The notes under the pieces were generated by a model, which was not told the DNA's origin, ran no database searches, and saw nothing but the letters and a program-made list of their open reading frames with translations. Positions 33,605-44,285 of a DNA stretch of 63,623 nt are shown in pieces (within the stretch, counting starts at the first letter, position 1; every line of letters starts with the position of its first letter). Location: NCBI GenBank assembly GCA_902805635.1, contig CADCTC010000050.1:1-63623 (forward strand), read 5' to 3'. The position numbers and the translations under genes were made by a program. The stretch is from an uncultured Chloroflexota bacterium (lineage in GTDB: Bacteria > Chloroflexota > UBA11872 > UBA12225).

Positions 33605-34534
33605 TCAGCTGCGCTTGAAGGGCTCCAGGTACTTCTTTGCGACCTTCGCGACCATCGTATAGGCCGGGTCGAAGACGTTGCCCACGTCGTATTTGATGCA
33701 TTGTCCCAGCATCACCGACGCGGCGCTGTAGTCCAGGCCATAGTCCTCCTCCAGCCACTTCAGCAGCTCGGTAGTGGCGTGCTGCAGCGCCTGGTCTAGC
33801 GGGCGCGCGTTGCCGGCGGCCATCAGGAACTCCGCGTCTTCGGCGCGCGGCCAGCCAATCGGCTTGTTCTTTCGATGGATCCACGCGGTGAACGTGACGT
33901 CCATCGAGATCTCGGTCCCGTTCCCGGTGATCTCGCCGTCCCCCTGGGTCGCGTGGCCGTCGCCCAGGTGGAACAGTGCTCCCTCGACAAACACCGGGAG
34001 GTAGATCGTGGCGCCCTGGCGGAAGCCGTTGTAGTCCATATTGCCGCCGTACGGTCCGGAGGTAGAGCACGAGATCGCCTGGCCGCGGTCGGGCGCCACC
34101 CCGAAGCACCCCAGCATTGGGTCGAGCGGCACCTCCAGCTTGCCCTTCAGCGCCTCCGGCCCCTCTGGCGTCGCCACGCCGCGTGCCACGTCCACGTGCC
34201 ATTGGATGCGCCCTCTATCGACCGGGAACCGCGTCACGAATTGCGGATCCACCACCGAATAGGAGACGTAGGCGCTGGTCACCGCCTGCGGGCGGTTGGG
34301 CGCGATACGATCGAACCGCACCGCCAGCACGTCGCCGCGCTCCGCGCCCTCCACGAAGAACGGCCCCGTCTGCGGGTTCCCCGGTGGCGACACATTCTTG
34401 AGATCGCGGTCCCTACCACCGCTGTCGGCGGTGGACGTGACTACCGTGTCGCCGGGCGCGATGCGCAGCACCGGCTCGTGCGTGCCGATGGTGATGTGGT
34501 AGTGCGTTGGCTCGAAGCGATGTGTTGTTGGCAT
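33605..34534 (-). CDS. Acetamidase/formamidase family protein
   Basis: 309 residues, intact. Signatures are APGDTVVTSTADSGG, GPFFVEGAERGDVLAVRF, CSTSGPYGGNMDY, LPVFVEGALFHLGDGHATQGDGEI and WPRAEDAEFLMAAG. The His and Asp of LGDGHATQGDGE and of the MDYNGFRQGAT region bind the catalytic metal in relatives. It hydrolyses small amides such as formamide or acetamide to ammonia and acid. It has a divergent truncated relative in the window at 19887-20194, from which it differs strongly, so the two are not recent duplicates. It is followed 109 bases downstream by orphan 3 on the same strand. Confidence 0.88.
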   Translation of the reverse strand: MPTTHRFEPTHYHITIGTHEPVLRIAPGDTVVTSTADSGGRDRDLKNVSPPGNPQTGPFFVEGAERGDVLAVRFDRIAPNRPQAVTSAYVSYSVVDPQFVTRFPVDRGRIQWHVDVARGVATPEGPEALKGKLEVPLDPMLGCFGVAPDRGQAISCSTSGPYGGNMDYNGFRQGATIYLPVFVEGALFHLGDGHATQGDGEITGNGTEISMDVTFTAWIHRKNKPIGWPRAEDAEFLMAAGNARPLDQALQHATTELLKWLEEDYGLDYSAASVMLGQCIKYDVGNVFDPAYTMVAKVAKKYLEPFKRS

Positions 34535-34559
34535 AACGCGGCGCAGTGTAGCTGCCGCG

Positions 34560-35867
34560 CTATCCCTCCAGCAGCAGCGCTTCCGGGTCCTCGATCAGCT
34601 CCTTTACCCGCACCAGGAAGGTGACAGCTTCGCGGCCGTCGATCACGCGGTGATCGTAGCTGAGCGCCAGGTACATCATGGGGCGAATTACCACCTGTCC
34701 ATTCACCGCCACCGGCCGCTCCTGGATCTTGTGCATGCCTAGGATGCCCACCTGGGGCGGGTTGAGGATGGGAGTTGAAAGCAGCGAGCCGAACACGCCG
34801 CCGTTGGTGATGGTGAACGTGCCGCCGGTCAGCTCGTCGATCGTCAGCTTGCGCTCGCGCGCCCGCGTGGCCAGCTCGCCAATCCGTTTCTCGATCTCCG
34901 CGAACGTCAAGCGGTCGGCGTCGCGCACCACCGGCACCACCAGCCCTTCGTCAGTGCTGACAGCAATGCCCAAGTCGTAGTACCGCTTGAGCACTAGGTC
35001 ATCGCCCTGCAGCTCGGCGTTGACTGCCGGGAACACCTTGAGCGCGCCCACGCACGCCCTGGCGAAGAATGACATGAAGCCCAGCCCGATACCGTGCCGC
35101 TCCTTGAAGCTGTCCCGCCGCCGCTTTCGGATCTCCATGACGGCGGTCATGTCCACCTCGTTGAAGGTGGTCAGCATGGCGGCGGTGTGCTGCGCCTCCA
35201 CCAACCGCCGTGCGATCGTCAGCCGGCGGCGAGTCAGTCGCACGCGCTCCTCAGGCCGCCCTAGCGGATCGCCGGCCGGAGCCGAAGCCCGAGAAGCCGC
35301 TTGGAGCGCCGATGCTGCCGCCGGGAGCGCGGGCGCCTCGCCTGCGCTCCTGGCCCCTGAGGCCGCGCCTGGGCCGGGCGCAGGCGGCTGGACGCGGCTA
35401 AGCACGTCCTCCTTCATGACCCGCCCACCTGGGCCGCTCCCGTGCACGCTCGTCGGGTCGATACCGTGCTCTACCGCGAGCCGGGCGGCCACCGGGGACA
35501 CGGACACATCTTCAGCGGATGTGTGTGCGGATGCCGCGGGCGTGGGTACTGGCTCGGCCGGAATCGCCATAGCCACTGCGGCTGTCGGCGCCGGAGCTGG
35601 CGCCTGCCCTGCACCATTGCTTCCCCCGCTTTCGCCACCTCCAATGACGCCCAGCGCTTCACCCACCTTTACGGTGTCGCCTTCGCCATGCAGCACCTGC
35701 TCCAGGACGCCGCCGGCTTCCGCGGCGACCTCCACGTTCACCTTCTCGGTCTCCAGCTCGACGATCGCTTCGCCGGCCTGTACCTGGTCTCCCTGGCCCT
35801 TCAGCCAGCGCGCGACCGTCGCTTCCACCACCGATTCGCCCAGGTGCGGCACCAGTATCTCAGCCAT
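34560..35867 (-). CDS. sucB: 2-oxoglutarate dehydrogenase E2 (dihydrolipoyllysine-residue succinyltransferase)
   Basis: 435 residues. The N-terminal lipoyl domain (1-78) carries the modified Lys in [11 protein letters not shown] (K42). A Pro/Ala linker follows, then the subunit-binding domain ([33 protein letters not shown]), a second linker, and the catalytic domain from about 200, ending in the transferase motif [16 protein letters not shown] with the catalytic His and Asp. It transfers the succinyl group to CoA in the TCA cycle. It follows sucA with a 37-base gap, and GGGAGTGAGC sits before the start. No lpdA (E3) gene is present in the window. Confidence 0.93.
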   Translation of the reverse strand: MAEILVPHLGESVVEATVARWLKGQGDQVQAGEAIVELETEKVNVEVAAEAGGVLEQVLHGEGDTVKVGEALGVIGGGESGGSNGAGQAPAPAPTAAVAMAIPAEPVPTPAASAHTSAEDVSVSPVAARLAVEHGIDPTSVHGSGPGGRVMKEDVLSRVQPPAPGPGAASGARSAGEAPALPAAASALQAASRASAPAGDPLGRPEERVRLTRRRLTIARRLVEAQHTAAMLTTFNEVDMTAVMEIRKRRRDSFKERHGIGLGFMSFFARACVGALKVFPAVNAELQGDDLVLKRYYDLGIAVSTDEGLVVPVVRDADRLTFAEIEKRIGELATRARERKLTIDELTGGTFTITNGGVFGSLLSTPILNPPQVGILGMHKIQERPVAVNGQVVIRPMMYLALSYDHRVIDGREAVTFLVRVKELIEDPEALLLEG

Positions 35868-35904
35868 TGCTCACTCCCACTGCTCGGTCCTCAGCTGCCC
35901 TTGA

Positions 35905-38979
<3,075 letters not shown>

Positions 38980-39287
38980 CTCCTCCCTTACTCTAGCGGC
39001 TGCGTGTGTGCACGGCGAGGCAACGGTCACTCGCTCCGTATACTTGCTTCCGTACCGTCCGAAGGGGAGTAGCGGGCGGCAGTAGTGGGGGCGCATTGCT
39101 CACGCGCGGGCCAGATGCAGCGGCCTCGCAGCATCGTGGCACGTCGCTCCGGTACTGTCGTTCTGGTGGGCCGTCAGCACGAGTCGCGCGTCCGGCAATC
39201 AATCGGATGCCCGCCTCCGGTCCCCGCCTGGCCATGTTGCCGGGCCGCCAGACCTCCGTGCGATTCATGACGCATGGAGGTCATCAC
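38980..39287. other. 308-base divergent control region between sucA and the exchanger
   Basis: No gene is visible. A TATACT at 39039-39044 could serve as a -10 box toward the exchanger, but the expected -35 position shows no match. The promoters for both divergent genes should lie here. Confidence 0.5.
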
Positions 39288-40688
39288 ATGCAGCCACCTA
39301 CTCCCATAAACACCCACGCGACCGGCACGACTGGCACGACTGGCCACGAAGGCGCGGAGATCATCGCGCACGACCCTCATTCGTCGCATCCGGGGCGTTC
39401 GGGGTGGCTCCTGATCTTGCTGGCTATGGGCATCGCCCTGCCCTGGCTCTACGTTCGCTTCACGATCGACTTCCATCACGATCTGTCGCCAGCGCTTGTC
39501 GCGTTGCTCTCCGGCATCGCCATCTTGGGCGCCGCGTTTCTCCTTTCATGGGCCGCGGAAGCGTTCCAGATGGACGTTTCGCAGGCGTTCGCCCTAGCGC
39601 TCCTCTCGCTCATCGCAGTACTCCCTGAGTACGCCGTGGACGCGGTGTTCGCCTGGCGAGCGGCGTCTGACCCGTCCCAGGCGCCGTTGGCGGTCGCCAA
39701 CATGACCGGCGCCAACCGGCTGCTCATCGGCGTTGGCTGGAGTGGCGTGGTCCTCCTGGCGTGGTGGCGCCACCGCCGTGCCATGCGCGGTAGGCCTGTG
39801 GGAGGGCCCGAAGCCGACTCGGGTGAGGTGACCACCCGGGGCGTGGTGCTGCCGCGCAGCCAGGCACTCGAGCTCGCGACTCTGGGGCTCGCCACGCTCT
39901 ACTCGTTCATCATTCCGCTCAAGCACGTGCTTGGCAGCGAGATCCCGCTGTTCCGCGGTATCGGGCCGATCGACACGGTCATCCTAGTGTCGCTCTTCGC
40001 GCTCTACGCTTGGGGCACGGCGCGCGCGCCCGCCGAGGACCCGCACCTGGTTGGCCCCGCCGCGACGATCGGCGCACTTCCCACCTTGTGGCGTCGGGTG
40101 ACGACCTACGGCCTCTTCATCTATGCCGCTGCCTTGATTTTCGCGAGCGCGGAGCCATTCGCGGAGGGGCTGGTACAGACCGGACGCACCTTCAACATCG
40201 ACGAGTTCCTGCTGGTGCAGTGGCTGGCGCCGTTCGCATCTGAGTCGCCCGAGTTCATCGTGGCGCTCCTCTTTGCGTGGCGCGGACTGGCCAGCGCCGG
40301 GTTGCGCACGCTGGTCGCCTCGAAGGTCAACCAGTGGACGCTGCTGATCGGCACGCTCGGCGCCGTCTACAGCATCGCGTCCGGCGGCCCGGCCGACTTG
40401 CCTCTGGATGCCCGTCAGACCGAAGAGCTCTTCCTCACCAGCGCCCAGTCGCTCTTCGCCCTGGTGTTGATCTCGAACTTCGACCTGAGCGTGCGCGAGG
40501 CCTTGATCCTGCTGGGCACGTTCCTGGCGCAGCTGTTCTTCCCGCAGACGGAAGTCCGCGTTGCGTTCGCATTCTTCTACGTCATCGCCGCCATCGGACT
40601 AGTGGTCTGGGACCGGAGCCGGCGGGAGGCAATTGCCCAGCTCCCCGCCATGGTTCGCGAAGCCGTCGGATTGGCTCCGAGGCGATAG
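39288..40688 (+). CDS. Sodium/calcium exchanger family membrane protein
   Basis: 466 residues from the ATG at 39288, chosen because GGAGG stands seven bases before it; an earlier ATG at 39267 has none. After a His/Gly-rich N-terminus there are about eleven hydrophobic helices arranged as two halves, each with an inverted-repeat alpha segment: AVLPEYAVDAVFAWRA..NMTGANRLLIG in the first and APFASESPEFIVALLFAWRG..SKVNQWTLLIG in the second. These are the acidic ion-binding regions of the CaCA superfamily, with the usual E of LPE/SPE retained. It probably exchanges Ca2+ for Na+ or H+. A strong terminator follows. Confidence 0.8.
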   Translation: MQPPTPINTHATGTTGTTGHEGAEIIAHDPHSSHPGRSGWLLILLAMGIALPWLYVRFTIDFHHDLSPALVALLSGIAILGAAFLLSWAAEAFQMDVSQAFALALLSLIAVLPEYAVDAVFAWRAASDPSQAPLAVANMTGANRLLIGVGWSGVVLLAWWRHRRAMRGRPVGGPEADSGEVTTRGVVLPRSQALELATLGLATLYSFIIPLKHVLGSEIPLFRGIGPIDTVILVSLFALYAWGTARAPAEDPHLVGPAATIGALPTLWRRVTTYGLFIYAAALIFASAEPFAEGLVQTGRTFNIDEFLLVQWLAPFASESPEFIVALLFAWRGLASAGLRTLVASKVNQWTLLIGTLGAVYSIASGGPADLPLDARQTEELFLTSAQSLFALVLISNFDLSVREALILLGTFLAQLFFPQTEVRVAFAFFYVIAAIGLVVWDRSRREAIAQLPAMVREAVGLAPRR

Positions 40689-40715
40689 GCAGGCGCCACC
40701 AAGCGTGTGAAATAC

Positions 40716-40747
40716 AGAGAGGCCGGCACGTTAGTGCCGGCCTCTCT
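40716..40747 (+). terminator. Intrinsic terminator after the exchanger gene
   Basis: A perfect 14-base stem AGAGAGGCCGGCAC / GTGCCGGCCTCTCT with a GTTA loop, followed by TATTGTG. It works in either direction in principle, since the convergent small membrane protein gene ends 94 bases downstream. Confidence 0.8.
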
Positions 40748-40748
40748 T

Positions 40749-40768
40749 ATTGTGACCGAGGTCACAAT
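40749..40768. repeat. Nine-base inverted repeat next to the terminator
   Basis: ATTGTGACC / GGTCACAAT around a central GA, immediately after the exchanger terminator. The perfect dyad resembles an operator but lies between two gene ends, so a transcription or recombination role is unclear. Confidence 0.5.
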
Positions 40769-40772
40769 GTTT

Positions 40773-40796
40773 GTTCGCCCTGAGCTTGTCGAAGGG
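40773..40796. repeat. REP-like dispersed intergenic repeat copy
   Basis: The 24-base GTTCGCCCTGAGC/TTGTCGAAGGG, here in one copy (core CCTTCGACAAGCTCAGGG on the minus strand), matches a short palindromic-type sequence I recognise as frequent in intergenic regions of many environmental bacteria. It is followed by a GTGGTT/AACCAC dyad at 40798-40818. A whole-genome count would tell if it is dispersed here. Confidence 0.55.
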
Positions 40797-40841
40797 TGTG
40801 GTTCGACAGTCTAACCACGCGCAGAGCGTTGAAACGATCCG

Positions 40842-41456
40842 CTAGTGCGCGCCGGCCGGCGTGGAAGATGACGGAGCGCTGGAACCGGAGCTGCCCGAGC
40901 CGCCGACGCTGCCGTACATACTGGAGGAGTAGTCGCCGCCGGACCCGGCGTTCCACGACTGATCGTCCTTGCGCGACTGCAGCCACTGCCAGCCCGCATA
41001 CGCAATACCCACCAGCAGCCCGGCTTTGATCAGGAAGGTGGTCAGCCACCATAGCCAAGAGAACATCGCGCCAAAGAAGGCGCCGATCCCGGTGGCCACA
41101 CCCGCGGCCGCTGCGCCGGTTGCCGCAGCTCCGGTTGCCACCGATGACGCGGCGGTGCTCGCCATGTCGCCGGCGGCCGAAAGGCCGGCGCCTGCACGCT
41201 TCTCCGTCGTCTCCCAGGCATGCTTGGCGACATCGGTCGTCTTGCGCAGCGCAGGTGAAACAGCCCCCGTCACGCCATCGGCGCTGAACGAGACGTTCTT
41301 CGCCATGCGGGCGGGCTTCGCCAGCACCGGCAGCATGCTCTCCACCACGTCCTCCACAGACTCCACCACGTCGCCCGCGGCATCCTGCACGCGGTCTAAA
41401 AAGGTCTTCTTACGGCGTAGGCCAAGTGTCTCCGCCCACGCTCCCAGGTCGATCAT
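40842..41456 (-). CDS. Hypothetical membrane protein with Ser/Gly tail
   Basis: 204 residues from the ATG at 41456 with AGGAGG nine bases upstream. The first 55 residues (RRKKTFLDRVQDAAGDVVES, VEDVVESMLPVL) form amphipathic charged helices; residues about 85-125 are an Ala/Gly/Thr-rich stretch; then a membrane helix around FSWLWWLTTFLIKAGLLVG, and a C-terminal tail of Ser, Gly and Pro. No family is recognised. The design, helical segment plus one anchor plus disordered tail, suggests a membrane-tethered scaffold or envelope protein. Confidence 0.65.
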   Translation of the reverse strand: MIDLGAWAETLGLRRKKTFLDRVQDAAGDVVESVEDVVESMLPVLAKPARMAKNVSFSADGVTGAVSPALRKTTDVAKHAWETTEKRAGAGLSAAGDMASTAASSVATGAAATGAAAAGVATGIGAFFGAMFSWLWWLTTFLIKAGLLVGIAYAGWQWLQSRKDDQSWNAGSGGDYSSSMYGSVGGSGSSGSSAPSSSTPAGAH

Positions 41457-41620
41457 CGTCACAGTCCTCCTCGTTGCCACGCGGCGGTCACCCCTGCACC
41501 AGCAGGGCCGCCCGCGTACGGCTCTCCCATGTGTATCAGCAGGTTCCGTGCCCGGCCCGGCAGACGCAGCATCTATTAAGCGCATGCCGGCACCGCGGTG
41601 CTGGCGGGTAGACTGGAGAC

Positions 41621-42367
41621 ATGGTGGACACGGCCGCAGACGGCACCAGCACCGGCGAGCGGTTGCTCCGCAGTCCCCACGTCGCGCAGGCGGCTGCTGC
41701 GGTTGAAGCGGACGTGCGGCAGCAGCTCGCCGCCGCACTCCACGGACCGATCGGCACGGCGCTGGCAGCCACTTCGGGCAGCGCTGGGCTCGCCGGCCCC
41801 GGCACGGAAGGCGGTGGTGGCGGCGCGCACGCGTTGCTGGGCGCAGCGATCCCGCGCGCGTTCATCGCCACCGGCGCCGCGCTGACCACCGGCTACATGG
41901 GCCTCGCCGCGGGAGACGACACGCGTGTGGCCGGCGCGCTGCTGTGTGCCCAGCGCCTGCTCTTTCCAGGTGACCCTCTTGGAAACGCAGCGGTACGCGC
42001 CGCCGCGCAGCCTGCGCTCGATAGCCTGCCTGACCGTTCAGAAGAGCCCGCCGCCGCTGACGACGCCGAAGCCGCCGCCGGCATGCAGCGCCGCGTTGCA
42101 GCCGACGTGGAGGCTATCGAGCGGGCATTTCTGGCTGTGGTGCCGCACGTCTCTGCCGCCGCGCTGTCGTCATTCTCGTGGAAGCACGCAACGGGCGGGG
42201 CGGGTCCGGCATCGGGCGCGCTGACCAGCCACCTGGGGCCCTTCCTGGACGGGCTTGTACGGTGGGCGTTCTACGTCGAGGTGGCCCTGGAGGGAATCCG
42301 GCACGACGACTGGGCGCGTGCCGGCGCTTCGCTCATTGCCGCTCGCCGTGTCACGGCCACCCAGTAG
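41621..42367 (+). CDS. Hypothetical Ala-rich helical protein
   Basis: 248 residues, divergent from the membrane protein above with a 164-base gap. The protein is mostly Ala-rich helix (ATSGSAGLAGPGTEGGGGGA as a flexible stretch; DAEAAAGMQRRVAADVEAIE; EVALEGIRHDDWARAGASL). I see no signal peptide and no recognisable domain. The Gly-run DNA around 41808-41825 is repetitive and may be variable. Confidence 0.55.
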   Translation: MVDTAADGTSTGERLLRSPHVAQAAAAVEADVRQQLAAALHGPIGTALAATSGSAGLAGPGTEGGGGGAHALLGAAIPRAFIATGAALTTGYMGLAAGDDTRVAGALLCAQRLLFPGDPLGNAAVRAAAQPALDSLPDRSEEPAAADDAEAAAGMQRRVAADVEAIERAFLAVVPHVSAAALSSFSWKHATGGAGPASGALTSHLGPFLDGLVRWAFYVEVALEGIRHDDWARAGASLIAARRVTATQ

Positions 42368-42417
42368 GCAGTCTCACCCCGGCCATCGGCAGCACCGCGC
42401 GCAGGCCGGGCACGGCG

Positions 42418-43251
42418 CTACTGCGTGCTGCTGACCAGGTCGAACCGCCAGTGGCTCAGTGCAGTGCGTCCCAGGAGGTAGGCGCGGTCCTCATAACTTG
42501 CCAGCGGTAGGAGCTGCGCGGCGAACCGCAGCGCATTCGCATATCCCTCGCGGAAGCTCACCGGCGGGAAATCGGAGCCCCACATCATGCGGCGCGCGCC
42601 GAACGCCTCTAGCGCCACCTCAAAGAAGCGGACGGTGTCGGTGTACGGTGACCAGGGCAACTGCGTGAACGAGTAGAACCCACTTACTTTGAGACTCACG
42701 TGCGGTAGCTCGGCCAGCGCCATCGCGCGGCGGTAAGTCTCGAAGGGTGCCGGCTCCTTCGGGTCGGGGTGGCCCAGGTGCTCGACGTGCAGCCGCGCGT
42801 GTGTGAAGCGTCGGGCGACCTGCGCCATCTCCGGCGATGCCAGTTCTCTCAACGAGCCGGCCATGGTCACGTTCAGCCCCAGCTCGTCCGCGCGCTGCCA
42901 CAGCCGCTCTGCCCCTAGCGCACCGCCGAACAACTGCGAGAGATACAGCCGCACGCCCTGGACGGCCGGGGAGCGCTCTACCCATGCGGTCAGCATGTCC
43001 GCGGCGTCGGGCTGCTGCGCGTCCACCAGGCACGCCACCACGAACCGTCCGGGGTAGCGCTGCGCGCACTCCACCAGATACGTATTGTCGAACATCCCCG
43101 CGTGCTGCACCAGCACCGCATGGTCCACCCGTTGGCGGAACATCTGGTCCAGCAGCGACTCGATTGGCTCGTACTTCGTCAACCCGGCGTGGACGTGCGT
43201 GTCCACCACCCGTCCCGCCGGTGGGACGCCGGCACTGCCTGTTTGGCTCAC
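42418..43251 (-). CDS. Amidohydrolase family protein (Amidohydro_2-type TIM barrel)
   Basis: 277 residues from a GTG at 43251; the ORF is open further upstream but that part is Arg/Ser-rich and out of family. Metal-site signatures are VVDTHVHAG (first HxH), VEHLGHPDPKEP, LKVSGFYS and MWGSDFPPVSF with the catalytic Asp. Members hydrolyse lactones or decarboxylate aromatic acids. The N-terminal helix-loop GLTKYEPIESLLDQM is family-like. There are no neighbours of related function; the receiver proteins follow on the other side. Confidence 0.8.
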   Translation of the reverse strand: MSQTGSAGVPPAGRVVDTHVHAGLTKYEPIESLLDQMFRQRVDHAVLVQHAGMFDNTYLVECAQRYPGRFVVACLVDAQQPDAADMLTAWVERSPAVQGVRLYLSQLFGGALGAERLWQRADELGLNVTMAGSLRELASPEMAQVARRFTHARLHVEHLGHPDPKEPAPFETYRRAMALAELPHVSLKVSGFYSFTQLPWSPYTDTVRFFEVALEAFGARRMMWGSDFPPVSFREGYANALRFAAQLLPLASYEDRAYLLGRTALSHWRFDLVSSTQ

Positions 43252-43282
43252 GGAGCGGCAGTATAGCCGTCCGCGCGCGTGG

Positions 43283-43717
43283 TCACGCCGCGGGAAGTGA
43301 GGCGTCGCCCGCGATGATGTCGAGTCGCTGAGCGCCCAGCGGCGATGCGTTCGCCACGCGTGTGCCCTCCTCCAGCAGTCGCTCGACCGTCTGGAGCAGC
43401 TCGTCCACGTCGAATGGCTTGGCTGCAACGGCGGAGATGCCTAGCGTTGAGGGCAAGTCAGAGAGCGCATCCTGGTGACCGGTGCAGCCGAGGATCGGCC
43501 CGCCGGCCGTTAGGGCGCGCAGCTCATCCAGATGCGGCCACGGCTGTCCCGGTGTAAAGATCGGCGCCAGATAGTCAGAGACCACCAGATCGTAGGTGCC
43601 GCGTGCCTGCGCCACTGACGTCGCCACGTGCGATTCGTATCCGGCGTCCGCGAGCACCGCGGCCAGTAGGTTGGCAAGCGCCAAATCGTCTTCGACAATG
43701 AGGATGCGTTGTGCCAT
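43283..43717 (-). CDS. Stand-alone response regulator receiver with C-terminal extension
   Basis: 144 residues from the ATG at 43717. The receiver core begins ILIVEDDLALANLLAAVL with the acidic pair; the phosphorylation Asp sits in LVVSDYLAP; the switch Thr is in GCTGHQD and the Lys in VAAKPFDVDEL. The usual D-x-R-M-P after the Asp is replaced by D-Y-L-A-P and an extra loop (IFTPGQPWPH) is inserted. About 25 more residues follow the receiver fold but no output domain is present. It could act through a partner protein. It is the last gene of a run with a second receiver and the GAF kinase. Confidence 0.8.
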   Translation of the reverse strand: MAQRILIVEDDLALANLLAAVLADAGYESHVATSVAQARGTYDLVVSDYLAPIFTPGQPWPHLDELRALTAGGPILGCTGHQDALSDLPSTLGISAVAAKPFDVDELLQTVERLLEEGTRVANASPLGAQRLDIIAGDASLPAA

Positions 43718-43880
43718 GCCGGCGTGGTTCACCAGATCAGAATCCGACAACAGGCTCACTCCATGTATCTTAACGCGGAGGTCCAATTGAGGATAGTGCT
43801 ACGGGACCTCTGTAACAGTACCGACACAAGCTCCTCGTGCGGACGCAGTCGCCGCGGACACTGCCTGTGCGTGTCCCGCG

Positions 43881-44264
43881 TCAGCAGACGCGCAGCCGCT
43901 CGACCGCGTCCAGCAGCTGTGGCACCTCGAACGGCTTGGCCACCACCCCCTGCGCCTCGATCTCTTCCGCCCATGCTCGCGCGCTCTGCGCCGCCGTCAT
44001 GACGAGAATGGGTAGCGTCACTCCGCGCGCCTTTAGCGCCGCCGCGAACCCCCATCCGTCAAGCACCGGCATGCGCATGTCTAGCAACACCAGCGACGGC
44101 CGGCTGCGCTCTACCGCCTCCAGGGCCTCCGCGCCGTCAGCGGCGGTAGTGACTGGGTAGCCCTCCATGTCCAGGATCTCGGACACCACGCTCAAGATGT
44201 TTGGGTCGTCGTCCACGACCAGGATCGGCGCGTTGTTCACTGTACGTTGCTCCGATAATGGCAT
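43881..44264 (-). CDS. Stand-alone response regulator receiver
   Basis: 127 residues. VVDDDPNILSVVSEIL, LVLLDMRMPVLDGWG with the phosphorylation Asp, LVMTAAQSAR with the switch Thr, and VVAKPFEVPQL with the Lys form a complete canonical receiver with no output domain. It lies 21 bases downstream of the GAF histidine kinase gene in the same direction and is likely its phosphorylation partner. As in CheY-type proteins its output would be by protein interaction. Confidence 0.88.
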   Translation of the reverse strand: MPLSEQRTVNNAPILVVDDDPNILSVVSEILDMEGYPVTTAADGAEALEAVERSRPSLVLLDMRMPVLDGWGFAAALKARGVTLPILVMTAAQSARAWAEEIEAQGVVAKPFEVPQLLDAVERLRVC

Positions 44265-44285
44265 ACCGTGACCGGCCGATACTCT

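Noticed and set aside
38980-39287. Riboswitch or ncRNA in the sucA/exchanger control region
   Set aside because: No conserved riboswitch core is recognisable and no paired strong stems of the right size are present.
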